A stretch of DNA of 64,000 nucleotides, taken from Pseudomonas moraviensis (GTDB taxonomy: Bacteria > Pseudomonadota > Gammaproteobacteria > Pseudomonadales > Pseudomonadaceae). How positions within the stretch are numbered: position 1 is the first letter of the stretch; each line of letters begins with the position of its first letter. The notes under the pieces were generated by a model, which saw only the letters and a list, made by a program, of their open reading frames with translations, had not been told where the DNA came from and did not search any database. The stretch is taken from positions 4,448,501-4,512,500 of the forward strand of contig NZ_LT629788.1 of NCBI RefSeq assembly GCF_900105805.1, in the 5' to 3' direction. Below are positions 10,145 to 18,192 of the stretch, piece by piece. A program made the position numbers and the translations under genes.

Positions 10145-10209
10145 TTCGCGAGCAGCCTCGCTCCCACATCTGGAATGCATTTCCATGTGGGAGCGAGCCT
10201 GCTCGCGAA
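10145..10209. repeat. REPIN
   Basis: Inverted pair of the GGAGCGAGCCTGCTCGCGA core; the left copy has one mismatch. It lies between the convergent mltA and MAPEG genes. Confidence 0.9.
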
Positions 10210-10233
10210 GAGGCCGGCAGTAACACCCGATAA

Positions 10234-10617
10234 TCAGATGGACACAAAGAAGAACGAAGCAATCAACGCCATCCCGATAAACCACACCACCGAACGCAGT
10301 GCGGCCCAGTCGGCCAGATAGCAAATGATGTACAGCAGGCGACTGGTGATAAACAACACGGCCAGCACATTGACCGTCACCAGCTCCGCAGTGCCGACCA
10401 GATGGGCAACGATCACCGCGGCGGCAAAGGCTGGCGTCACTTCAAAGCTGTTCAACTGCGCGGCATGGGCGCGACGGGCGACGCCGTCGACACTGTCGAG
10501 AAAATCCCGTGGATCGTAATTGTCCTTCAAGCGGAAACCGCCGGTTGCCTTCGCCACGACCGTGCACAGGTACGGCAGAAAAATCGCGATCAACACACAC
10601 CAAAGAGCCACCGTCAT
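10234..10617 (-). CDS. MAPEG family membrane protein
   Basis: 127 residues with about four hydrophobic segments (residues 2-20, 60-80, 80-100 and 106-125). It carries a MAPEG-like pattern: a cytosolic loop with DPRDFLDSVDGVARRAHAAQLNSFE, then FAAAVIVAHLVG. The eukaryotic members are glutathione-linked; the bacterial ones are mostly uncharacterised. It is divergent from the MFS gene, with 349 bp between them. Confidence 0.75.
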   Translation of the reverse strand: MTVALWCVLIAIFLPYLCTVVAKATGGFRLKDNYDPRDFLDSVDGVARRAHAAQLNSFEVTPAFAAAVIVAHLVGTAELVTVNVLAVLFITSRLLYIICYLADWAALRSVVWFIGMALIASFFFVSI

Positions 10618-10966
10618 AACGTCGTCCTTTTTTCGATTCGAGTAATGGGCGAGCGGTCAGAACTTCATCACCCAGCATGCCGATCAGCACCTGCCCACAG
10701 GCTAAGAGCCGTGGCCGGCCGAAAGGTTCTTTCAGGCAGATATTTCACGGCACCGCTTACGGTGAATATGCGATTGCAGAACCGACTGGTCAGAATTGAT
10801 TCGCCATGTGTCAGCAGCTGTTTATACTGCACCCCACCACGCCGTACTCAGCTGCACACCCAAAAATTCCAATAAAAGCTGCCTGCTCCGCTTTCCTTTG
10901 CGAAAACGGTCGCTGGCACGCGTATGCCTGATCAAAGCGTCAAGACTACTGACAGAGACCTTGCGC
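10618..10966. other. intergenic region between MAPEG and MFS genes
   Basis: 349 bp with no supported gene. It holds the MAPEG leader and, at 10823-10828, a TATACT hexamer that could be the -10 box of the MFS gene; no good -35 box is present at 16-18 bp. No terminator, repeat or clear operator was found. Confidence 0.4.
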
Positions 10967-12136
10967 ATGCCCCTCGCTTTGCTTGCACTCGCCGTTGCCG
11001 CATTCGGCATCGGCACCACCGAATTCGTCATCATGGGCCTGCTGCCCGATGTCGCCCGCGACCTTGCGGTGAGCATTCCTCACGCCGGCCTGCTGATCAC
11101 CGGTTACGCCCTGGGCGTGGTGTTCGGCGCGCCGATTCTGGCGATCGGCACCGCCAACATGCCGCGCAAAGCGACCCTGCTGGGCATGACGCTGATGTTC
11201 ATTCTCGGCAACGTGCTCTGCGCGCTCGCGCCGAACTACGCAACACTGATGGCGGCACGCGTGGTCACGGCGCTGTGTCATGGCGCGTTTTTCGGCATTG
11301 GCTCGGTGGTCGCCGCCGGACTGGTTGCGCCGAACAAACGCGCACAGGCCATTGCGATGATGTTCACCGGCCTGACCCTGGCCAACGTCCTCGGCGTGCC
11401 CTTGGGCACAGCGCTGGGCCAATACGCTGGCTGGCGCTCGACCTTCTGGGCGGTGTCGGTGATCGGCATTGTCGCCGCGCTGGCGCAATGCTTGTGGTTG
11501 CCCAAACACATCGCGATGGACAAGGCCAACCTCGCCAGCGAATTCAAAGTACTGAGCAAGGCCAACGTGCTGCTGGCGCTGGGCATGAGCGTGCTAGCGT
11601 CGACCAGCCTGTTCAGCGTATTCACCTATATCGCACCGATTCTGCAAGACATCACCGGCGTCAGCCCCCACGGTGTGACGGTGATGCTGCTGTTGTTTGG
11701 CGTCGGTCTGACAGCGGGCAGCATGCTCGGCGGGCGTCTGGCCGACAGCCGTCTGTTGCCGTCACTGGTCGGCGTGGCACTGGCGGTCGTGGTGATTCTC
11801 GCGGCGTTCAGCCAGACCAGCCGTTCGGTTATTCCGGCGGCAATCACGCTGGTGCTGTGGGGAATTTTCGCCTTCGCACTGTGCCCGATTCTGCAGCTGT
11901 TGATCATCGATCAGGCGCATGAAGCGCCGAATCTCGGTTCGACGCTGAACCAGAGCGCGTTCAACCTCGGCAACGCAGCAGGCGCCTGGATCGGCGGACT
12001 GGTAGTCGCCAGCGGCGCGGATCTGGCGGACTTGCCGTGGACCGGGGCGCTGGTCGGCGTGCTGACGGTGCTGACCGCGCTGCTGTTCATTTACCTGCAA
12101 CGTCGGCGGGCCAGTGCGGTCAATGTGTCTGGCTGA
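10967..12136 (+). CDS. MFS transporter, DHA1 (AraJ-like) exporter
   Basis: 389 residues from the ATG at 10967 (MPLALLALAVAAFGIGTTEF), which opens directly into TM1 as in AraJ/YdhP-type proteins. About 12 hydrophobic segments are visible. Typical signatures are GTTEFVIMGLLPDVA in TM1 and the TM5 motif GLTLANVLGVPLGT. The subfamily exports sugars, arabinose-like compounds or drugs by proton antiport; the substrate cannot be read from sequence. The extended reading from 10796 adds a hydrophilic stretch unlike the family. Confidence 0.85.
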   Translation: MPLALLALAVAAFGIGTTEFVIMGLLPDVARDLAVSIPHAGLLITGYALGVVFGAPILAIGTANMPRKATLLGMTLMFILGNVLCALAPNYATLMAARVVTALCHGAFFGIGSVVAAGLVAPNKRAQAIAMMFTGLTLANVLGVPLGTALGQYAGWRSTFWAVSVIGIVAALAQCLWLPKHIAMDKANLASEFKVLSKANVLLALGMSVLASTSLFSVFTYIAPILQDITGVSPHGVTVMLLLFGVGLTAGSMLGGRLADSRLLPSLVGVALAVVVILAAFSQTSRSVIPAAITLVLWGIFAFALCPILQLLIIDQAHEAPNLGSTLNQSAFNLGNAAGAWIGGLVVASGADLADLPWTGALVGVLTVLTALLFIYLQRRRASAVNVSG

Positions 12137-12156
12137 TTGTGGTGTGCCAGATGCAG

Positions 12157-12313
12157 CCCTCACCCTAGCCCTCTCCCAGTGGGAGAGGGGACTGATTGGG
12201 GGATGCTTAAGAGCTACGCCGACCTGACCGTGCTTCGCTCATTCCATAATCGACCCGATCGTTCAGGTCGATGCACCTCACCCCAGCCCTCTGGGAGAGG
12301 GCTGGGGTGAGGG
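12157..12313. repeat. MITE-like intergenic element, copy A
   Basis: Bounded by inverted ends (CCCTCACCCTAGCCCTCTCCC-like on the left, its complement on the right). Inside are the shared words GACTGATTGGGGGATGCTT, CCGACCTGA and CAGGTCGATG. There is no coding capacity. Related copies lie at 29546, 37055 and 59342. Confidence 0.85.
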
Positions 12314-12425
12314 CTGTTGAATTTGACTCCGGATTCGGATGTGCCCTCAGCCACTCCCGCCCCATCAAACCCCTGCGTCCAACCTCCGGTCGCGCTCCAT
12401 TCACCCTTCATCCAAAGGATCCCGG

Positions 12426-13691
12426 ATGCTTGAACTTGTCGCCGCTTTCATCTGCCTCACCACCCTCCTTACCTTCGTCAATTTCCGCTTCATCGGCCTG
12501 CCGCCGACCATCGGCGTGATGGTTACCGCCCTGCTGTTCTCACTGCTCCTGCAAGGCCTCAGCGTGCTCGGTTTTCCGGGGCTAGAAGAGCGTGTGCAGC
12601 AACTGATCGGCCAGATCGACTTCGGCGATCTGCTGATGAACTGGATGCTGTCGTTCCTGCTGTTCGCCGGCGCCCTGCACGTCAACCTGAATGACTTGCG
12701 CAGCTACCGCTGGCCGATCGGCCTGCTGGCTACCTTCGGCGTATTGATCGCCACAGTGGTGATCGGCAGTCTGGCCTTCTACATCTTTGCCCTGTTCGGC
12801 TGGCACGTGAGTTTCCTCTACTGCCTGTTGTTCGGCGCGCTGATCTCACCGACCGACCCGATTGCGGTACTCGGCGTATTGCGTACCGCCAATGCTTCAA
12901 AACCGCTGAAAACCACCATCGTTGGCGAATCGCTGTTCAACGACGGCACCGCGGTCGTGGTCTTCACCGTGCTGCTGGGCATCGCGCAACTGGGCGAAAC
13001 CCCGACCGTCAGCGCCACGGCCATGCTCTTCGTCCATGAGGCGATTGGCGGTGTGTTGTTCGGTGGGCTGATCGGCTATCTGGTCTATCGGATGATCAAA
13101 AGCGTCGAGCAGCATCAGATTACCGTGATGCTGACCCTGGCGCTGGTGATCGGCGGTTCGGCGATGTCCACCGAACTGCACGTCTCGGCGCCGATCGCGA
13201 TGGTGGTCGCCGGGCTGATCATCGGCAACCTGGGGCGCAACCTGGCGATGAACGACATGACCCGGCGCTATCTGGACGGTTTCTGGGAGTTGCTCGATGA
13301 CATGCTCAACGCGCTGCTGTTTGCGCTGATCGGCATGGAGTTGTTGCTGCTGCCGTTCAACTGGCTGCACATGGCCGCCGCAGGTTTGCTGGCGGTGGCG
13401 ATTCTGCTGTCGCGCCTGCTCACCGTGGCGCCGGCGATTCTACTGTTGCGCCGCTGGCGCTCAGTGCCCGCCGGCACCATCCGCATCCTGACCTGGGGCG
13501 GTTTGCGCGGCGGTGTTTCGGTGGCACTGGCGCTGGCCCTGCCGCTGGGCCCGGAGCGCGATCTGCTGCTGAGCATCACCTACATCGTCGTGCTGTCGTC
13601 GATCCTGTTGCAGGGCCTGACCATCGGCAAACTGGTCAAGCACGCGACGCGCAACGAGCCGGCCAGCATGCCTGAGCCAGCCCACCATTGA
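12426..13691 (+). CDS. CPA1-family sodium:proton antiporter (NhaP-like)
   Basis: 421 residues from the ATG at 12426, with an AAGGAT site just upstream. There are about 12 membrane segments. The conserved CPA1 motifs are GALISPTDPIAVLGVL in one segment and GESLFNDGTAVVVF (the catalytic ND pair) in the next; GGLRGGVSVALALALP is the later family motif. It exchanges cytoplasmic Na+ or K+ for periplasmic protons for pH and salt homeostasis. Its stop directly abuts the convergent FNT gene, leaving no room for a terminator between them. Confidence 0.88.
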   Translation: MLELVAAFICLTTLLTFVNFRFIGLPPTIGVMVTALLFSLLLQGLSVLGFPGLEERVQQLIGQIDFGDLLMNWMLSFLLFAGALHVNLNDLRSYRWPIGLLATFGVLIATVVIGSLAFYIFALFGWHVSFLYCLLFGALISPTDPIAVLGVLRTANASKPLKTTIVGESLFNDGTAVVVFTVLLGIAQLGETPTVSATAMLFVHEAIGGVLFGGLIGYLVYRMIKSVEQHQITVMLTLALVIGGSAMSTELHVSAPIAMVVAGLIIGNLGRNLAMNDMTRRYLDGFWELLDDMLNALLFALIGMELLLLPFNWLHMAAAGLLAVAILLSRLLTVAPAILLLRRWRSVPAGTIRILTWGGLRGGVSVALALALPLGPERDLLLSITYIVVLSSILLQGLTIGKLVKHATRNEPASMPEPAHH

Positions 13692-14579
13692 TCATTTCTT
13701 GATCGACTGCGGATCCGGCTCTACAGCCTGGTCCGCAGACTCCTTCGGCGCACCACTTTCGCTGCGAATCTGCGCATGACTGATCAGCGCGAAGATGAAA
13801 CTGCCGCCAATGATATTTCCCGCCAGCGTCGGCGCGGCGAACACCGCCCAGAAATCGCTCCACGGCAACTCGCCGGCAAACACCAGATACGATACTTCCG
13901 CCGAGCCGACGACGATGTGGGTGAAGTCGCCCAATGCCATGAAGTAGGTGATGAGGATGATGATCCACATCTTCGCGCTCTCCATGGACGGAATCATCCA
14001 GACCATGGTGGCGATCATCCAGCCGGAGACGATGCCCTTGGCGAACATCTGACTGGCGCTGTGCTCCATGACCTTGCGGCCGATCTCGAGGAAGGCGACG
14101 TCGGTCTTGCTGTCGAAGATCGGCAGTTCCAGCATCACGTACGCAACCAGAATCGTCCCGCAGAGGTTGCCGACCAACACCACGCTCCACAGGCGGATCA
14201 GCCGGGCGAAATTCAGCAGCGTCGGCTTGGTCATCACCGGCAGCACGGCGGTCAGGGTGTTTTCGGTGAACAGCTGTTGGCGCGCAAGGATGACTGCGAG
14301 GAAACCGGCGCAGTAACCGAAGCTGGCGATCACCTTGAATTCATCGCCCTCGGGCAGACGCGAATTGAGCAAGCCCATGCCCATCAGCGACAGGCCCATG
14401 GTCAGGCCGGCGGCCAGCGCCGACCACCAGAGCGCGGCAATGCTGCGTTCCAGTTCCTGGTCGCCCTGGGTGCGGATGATTTCATGCAGAACGGCCGCGC
14501 GCGGCGGCTGGCTCTTCTCGACTTCGTGCTGCTCCTTGGCCGAGAGGTCGGGGGTCTTGTCGCTGGTGGGGGTGGTCAT
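13692..14579 (-). CDS. formate/nitrite transporter family protein (YfdC-like)
   Basis: 295 residues from the ATG at 14579. An acidic cytosolic N-terminus of about 60 residues is followed by six predicted membrane helices; FNT features include the loop between TM2 and TM3 (RQQLFTENTLTAVLPV) and the repeat-like TM5 region (GNIIGGSFIFALIS). FNT proteins are pentameric channels for small monovalent anions; the YfdC branch has no well-established substrate. The longer reading to 14786 crosses a hexamer-repeat hairpin and was rejected. Confidence 0.85.
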   Translation of the reverse strand: MTTPTSDKTPDLSAKEQHEVEKSQPPRAAVLHEIIRTQGDQELERSIAALWWSALAAGLTMGLSLMGMGLLNSRLPEGDEFKVIASFGYCAGFLAVILARQQLFTENTLTAVLPVMTKPTLLNFARLIRLWSVVLVGNLCGTILVAYVMLELPIFDSKTDVAFLEIGRKVMEHSASQMFAKGIVSGWMIATMVWMIPSMESAKMWIIILITYFMALGDFTHIVVGSAEVSYLVFAGELPWSDFWAVFAAPTLAGNIIGGSFIFALISHAQIRSESGAPKESADQAVEPDPQSIKK

Positions 14580-14678
14580 GGCGTGGCAACCGGTGGGGGG
14601 CGATGTAGCTACGACCGTTGCGCTTGGGAATACGTTCTGTAGGCGCGGCGCAAATCTCTGGATGCACGCAAATCCAGG

Positions 14679-14780
14679 GTAGGAGCTGCCGAAGGCTGCG
14701 ATCTTTTGATCTTGATTTTTGAAGATCAAGATCAAGATCAAGATCAAGATCAAAAGATCGCAGCCTTCGGCAGCTCCTAC
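14679..14780. repeat. inverted repeat pair, GGAGCTGCCGAAGGCTGCGA family, with GATCAA hexamer spacer
   Basis: Two inverted copies of a 20-bp core that continues into ATCTTTTGATC. Between them lie about five direct repeats of GATCAA, so the centre is a simple-sequence tract that probably varies in number between strains. Confidence 0.85.
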
Positions 14781-14797
14781 AGGCACAGGTGATTCCT

Positions 14798-14820
14798 GTG
14801 GGAGCGAGCCTGCTCGCGAA
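14798..14820. repeat. single REP sequence
   Basis: One GGAGCGAGCCTGCTCGCGA core adjoining the preceding repeat pair, just after the thioesterase stop on the minus strand. Confidence 0.85.
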
Positions 14821-14836
14821 GGATGCGCCGGCGATC

Positions 14837-15241
14837 TTATTGAACGGCTTCGTCATCCTTGAACTGGTCTTTCACATATTTGATCTCGGTGCGCCCGTGC
14901 GGCGCCGGCAGGCCGTCTTCGCCGAGGTTGACGAACACCATCTTCTCGACGGTCAGAATGCTCTTGCGGGTGATCTTGTTGCGCACTTCGCAGGTCAGGG
15001 TGATCGAGGTGCGGCCGAATTCGGTGGCGGTGATGCCCAGTTCGATGATGTCGCCCTGGCGCGAGGCGCTGACGAAGTTGATTTCCGAGATGTACTTGGT
15101 CACTACACGCTGATTGCCCAATTGCACGATGGCGTAGATCGCCGCTTCTTCATCGATCCAGCGCAGGAGGCTGCCGCCGAACAGGGTGCCGTTGGGGTTG
15201 AGGTCTTCGGGTTTAACCCATTTGCGGGTGTGGAAATTCAT
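14837..15241 (-). CDS. acyl-CoA thioesterase (hotdog fold)
   Basis: 134 residues from the ATG at 15241, with a CAGGAG site 5-10 bp upstream; the longer reading to 15328 lacks family similarity. The hotdog signature NPNGTLFGGSLLRWIDEEAA (residues about 14-33) contains the catalytic Asp/Glu region, followed by FVSASRQGDIIELG. It hydrolyses acyl-CoA to free acid and CoA; YciA-type enzymes act on short to medium chains. It is divergent from ahcY. Confidence 0.88.
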   Translation of the reverse strand: MNFHTRKWVKPEDLNPNGTLFGGSLLRWIDEEAAIYAIVQLGNQRVVTKYISEINFVSASRQGDIIELGITATEFGRTSITLTCEVRNKITRKSILTVEKMVFVNLGEDGLPAPHGRTEIKYVKDQFKDDEAVQ

Positions 15242-15381
15242 GTTCACTCCTGAGCGCGTGCCGAAAGATGTGCCCATCTTGGCAGACTGATCGGTCAGGC
15301 TCCAGGCAGCTGCGACTATGGTCGCCATTGGCGATCTTCATCTGGCCGACAGAAACCCTTTGGAAGATCAGCCCGGACGGC

Positions 15382-15387
15382 TATAAT
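15382..15387 (+). promoter_or_regulatory. probable -10 box of the ahcY promoter
   Basis: A perfect TATAAT lies 54 bp before the riboswitch aptamer. The -35 match is poor (TTTGGA at 17-bp spacing). A small CCGTTT/AAACGG inverted repeat follows at 15392-15407, near the expected start of transcription. Confidence 0.6.
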
Positions 15388-15440
15388 CGCCCCGTTTCAA
15401 AAAACGGTAACGTTCACTGACTACCGTTTTCCCGCCACCT

Positions 15441-15531
15441 GTCCGAGGGGCGCTGCAGCAGGTTCGACCTGTCAGGCTCGGATGGGGCGTTGACCGGCTC
15501 TCGCCGGACACTAAACGCACAACGGCGCCCA
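15441..15531 (+). ncRNA. S-adenosylhomocysteine (SAH) riboswitch
   Basis: The leader matches the SAH aptamer. P1 is CCGAG (15443-15447) with CTCGG (15477-15481). The conserved GGGCGCTGCAGC follows. An internal hairpin is CAGGT/ACCTG, with CAGGCTCGG on its 3' side. The pseudoknot P2 pairs GGGCGC (15448-15453) with GCGCCC (15525-15530) in AACGGCGCCC. An accessory hairpin (CCGGC/GCCGG inside GCGTT/AACGC) fills the gap. The known role is to switch on SAH hydrolase genes when SAH accumulates, exactly the gene found 30 bp downstream. Confidence 0.93.
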
Positions 15532-15551
15532 TTCGCATACATTACGAATGG
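15529..15551 (+). promoter_or_regulatory. candidate expression-platform hairpin masking the ahcY ribosome site
   Basis: CCATTCG (15529-15535) is complementary to CGAATGG (15545-15551) with a 9-nt loop. Its 3' arm includes the first two G of the GGAGG Shine-Dalgarno (15550-15554). Its 5' arm uses the last two C of the riboswitch P2 strand. The two structures therefore compete. Confidence 0.55.
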
Positions 15552-15560
15552 AGGCTCTTC

Positions 15561-16970
15561 ATGAGCGCTGTCAACACGCCTGCCGATTTTACCGATTACA
15601 AAGTTGCCGATATGTCCCTGGCTGCCTGGGGCCGTCGCGAAACCATCATCGCCGAATCGGAAATGCCTGCCCTGATGGGTCTGCGCCGCAAGTACGCCTC
15701 GGAGCAGCCGCTCAAGGGCGCGAAAATCCTCGGCTGCATCCACATGACCATTCAGACTGCCGTGCTGATCGAAACCCTGGTTGCCCTGGGTGCCGAAGTA
15801 CGCTGGTCGTCCTGCAACATTTTCTCCACTCAGGATCAGGCCGCTGCCGCTATCGCTGCCGCCGGTATCCCGGTGTTCGCCTGGAAAGGCGAGACTGAAG
15901 AAGAGTACGAGTGGTGCCTGGAGCAGACCATCCTGAAGGATGGCCAGCCATGGGACGCCAACATGATCCTCGACGACGGCGGCGACCTGACCGAGCTGCT
16001 GCACAAGAAATATCCGCAAGTGCTCGATCGCGTTCACGGCGTGACCGAAGAAACCACCACTGGCGTGCACCGTCTGCTGGACATGCTGGCCAAGGGCGAG
16101 CTGAAGATCCCGGCCATCAACGTCAACGACTCGGTGACCAAGTCCAAGAACGACAACAAGTACGGCTGCCGTCACAGCCTGAACGATGCGATCAAGCGCG
16201 GTACCGACCACCTGCTGTCCGGCAAGCAAGCGCTGGTCATCGGTTACGGTGACGTGGGCAAGGGCTCGGCTCAGTCCCTGCGTCAGGAAGGCATGATCGT
16301 CAAGGTGTCGGAAGTCGACCCGATCTGCGCCATGCAAGCCTGCATGGACGGTTTCGAACTGGTGTCGCCGTTCATCGACGGTATCAACGACGGTTCCGAA
16401 GCGAGCATCGACAAAGCGCTGCTGGGCAAGATCGACCTGATCGTGACCACCACCGGTAACGTCAATGTCTGCGACGCGAACATGCTCAAAGCCCTGAAAA
16501 AGCGCGCCGTGGTCTGCAACATCGGTCACTTCGACAATGAAATCGACACCGCTTTCATGCGCAAGAACTGGGCATGGGAAGAAGTGAAGCCACAGGTGCA
16601 CAAGGTTCACCGCACCGGTGCCGGCAGCTTCGACCCACAGAACGACGACTACCTGATCCTGCTGGCCGAAGGCCGTCTGGTGAACCTGGGTAACGCCACC
16701 GGTCACCCGAGCCGCATCATGGATGGTTCGTTCGCCAACCAGGTACTGGCACAGATCTTCCTGTTCGGCCAGAAATACGCCGACCTGTCGCCAGCGCAGA
16801 AAGCCGAGCGTCTGACCGTTGAAGTCCTGCCGAAGAAACTCGACGAAGAAGTGGCCCTGGAAATGGTTCGCGGCTTCGGCGGCGTGGTCACCCAACTGAC
16901 CAAGCAACAGGCTGACTACATCGGCGTCACCGTCGAAGGCCCGTTCAAGCCGCACGCTTACCGCTACTAA
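15561..16970 (+). CDS. ahcY: adenosylhomocysteinase (SAH hydrolase)
   Basis: 469 residues from an ATG preceded by GGAGG. The NAD-binding Rossmann motif is VIGYGDVGKGSAQSLR near residue 225. Substrate motifs include CNIFSTQDQAAAAI and the C-terminal KPHAYRY, which reaches into the partner subunit. It splits SAH reversibly to adenosine and homocysteine, relieving product inhibition of methyltransferases. Expression should be controlled by the SAH riboswitch in its leader. metF follows after a REPIN-like repeat. Confidence 0.98.
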   Translation: MSAVNTPADFTDYKVADMSLAAWGRRETIIAESEMPALMGLRRKYASEQPLKGAKILGCIHMTIQTAVLIETLVALGAEVRWSSCNIFSTQDQAAAAIAAAGIPVFAWKGETEEEYEWCLEQTILKDGQPWDANMILDDGGDLTELLHKKYPQVLDRVHGVTEETTTGVHRLLDMLAKGELKIPAINVNDSVTKSKNDNKYGCRHSLNDAIKRGTDHLLSGKQALVIGYGDVGKGSAQSLRQEGMIVKVSEVDPICAMQACMDGFELVSPFIDGINDGSEASIDKALLGKIDLIVTTTGNVNVCDANMLKALKKRAVVCNIGHFDNEIDTAFMRKNWAWEEVKPQVHKVHRTGAGSFDPQNDDYLILLAEGRLVNLGNATGHPSRIMDGSFANQVLAQIFLFGQKYADLSPAQKAERLTVEVLPKKLDEEVALEMVRGFGGVVTQLTKQQADYIGVTVEGPFKPHAYRY

Positions 16971-17004
16971 GTAACCGGCTGCTTTATTTGTCGGAATGGC
17001 TTGT

Positions 17005-17098
17005 TGTGGCGAGGGAGCTTGCTCCCGCTGGGCTGCGCAGCGGCCCCAGGATTTTGGGAGCGCTGCGCACTCCAGCGGGAGCAAGCTCCCTCGCCACA
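17005..17098. repeat. REPIN of the GTGGCGAGGGAGCTTGCTCCC family
   Basis: Inverted pair with arms TGTGGCGAGGGAGCTTGCTC and complement, plus an inner inverted GCTGCGCAGCG/CGCTGCGCA segment. It is the only full copy of this family in the window and lies in the ahcY-metF gap. Confidence 0.85.
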
Positions 17099-17159
17099 TA
17101 CAGGTTTGCTTCTGCAGATGAAACATACCGAAGGCTTTCGTGTTTCCAAGGGTATGACC

Positions 17160-18005
17160 ATGTCCCAAGACCGTCGCTACAGCTTCGAGTTTTTCCCGAC
17201 CAAGACCGACGCCGGGCAAGAAAAGCTCCTCGCCACTGCCCGTCAGTTGGCCACTTACAATCCTGATTTCTTTTCCTGCACCTACGGCGCTGGCGGTTCG
17301 ACCCGTGATCGCACGCTCAACACCGTGTTGCAGCTGGAAAGCGAAGTCAAAATACCCGCCGCACCGCACCTGTCGTGCGTCGGCGACAGCAAGGACGACC
17401 TGCGCGGCCTGCTCAACGAATACAAGGCCGCCGGCATCAAACGCATCGTCGCCCTGCGTGGTGACCTGCCGTCCGGCATGGGCATGACCAGCGGTGAGCT
17501 GCGTCACGCCAATGAACTGGTGGAATTCATTCGTGAAGAAACCGCTGATCATTTCCACATCGAAGTCGCCGCTTACCCGGAGATGCATCCGCAAGCGCGC
17601 AACTACGAAGACGATCTCGCCAACTTCGTGCGCAAGGCCAAGGCCGGTGCCGATAGCGCGATCACCCAGTACTTCTTCAACGCCGACAGCTACTTCTACT
17701 TTGTCGACCGTTTGCAGGCGCTGGGCGTGGATCTGCCGATCGTGCCGGGGATCATGCCGATCACCAACTACAGCAAACTCGCGCGTTTCTCCGATGCCTG
17801 CGGTGCGGAAATCCCGCGCTGGATCCGCAAGCAACTGGAAGCCTACGGCGACGACACACGAAGCATCCAGAGCTTTGGCGAGCAAGTCGTCAGCGAGATG
17901 TGCGAACGCCTGCTGCAGGGCGGCGCACCTGGATTGCATTTTTATTCCATGAACCAGGCCGAGCCTAGCCTGGCGATCTGGAATAACCTGAAGTTGCCGC
18001 GGTGA
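17160..18005 (+). CDS. metF: 5,10-methylenetetrahydrofolate reductase
   Basis: 281 residues from the ATG at 17160 (MSQDRRYSFEFFPTKTDAG). An ATG 6 bp earlier is also possible, but AAGGG is better spaced for the later one. Family motifs are FEFFPTKT at the N-terminus, YGAGGSTRDRT and the TQYFFN strand; FAD binds the TIM barrel. It reduces 5,10-methylene-THF to 5-methyl-THF, the methyl donor for homocysteine. Its place after ahcY suggests that the SAH riboswitch transcript may extend into it, although a REPIN intervenes. Confidence 0.95.
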   Translation: MSQDRRYSFEFFPTKTDAGQEKLLATARQLATYNPDFFSCTYGAGGSTRDRTLNTVLQLESEVKIPAAPHLSCVGDSKDDLRGLLNEYKAAGIKRIVALRGDLPSGMGMTSGELRHANELVEFIREETADHFHIEVAAYPEMHPQARNYEDDLANFVRKAKAGADSAITQYFFNADSYFYFVDRLQALGVDLPIVPGIMPITNYSKLARFSDACGAEIPRWIRKQLEAYGDDTRSIQSFGEQVVSEMCERLLQGGAPGLHFYSMNQAEPSLAIWNNLKLPR

Positions 18006-18043
18006 AGCAGCCGCAAGCTTCAAGCTGAAAGCTACAAGCAAGA

Positions 18044-18120
18044 GCAAGAGATCGCAGCGGCAGCTCCTACATTGGAATTTCGTATCCCGCAGGAGCTGCC
18101 GACGGCTGCGATCTTTTGCT
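18044..18120. repeat. inverted repeat pair, GGAGCTGCCGAAGGCTGCGA family
   Basis: Two inverted degenerate copies; the left copy lacks about four bases (GATCGCAGCGGCAGCTCC). It lies between metF and the binding-protein gene. Confidence 0.8.
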
Positions 18121-18192
18121 TTTAAGCCCGCGAAACAGAGCTTGTGCAGGCACTTTCTGGCTCTTTCGGGTTTCTCGTCGTAATCTCCAGCC

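Noticed and set aside
14691..14786. N-terminal extension of the FNT protein
   Set aside because: The frame runs through the GATCAA hexamer palindrome, giving Ile/Leu repeats; the ATG at 14579 gives the family start.
15392..15407. CCGTTT/AAACGG inverted repeat as an intrinsic terminator before ahcY
   Set aside because: It lacks a T run and sits at the presumed transcription start; more likely chance or a weak operator.
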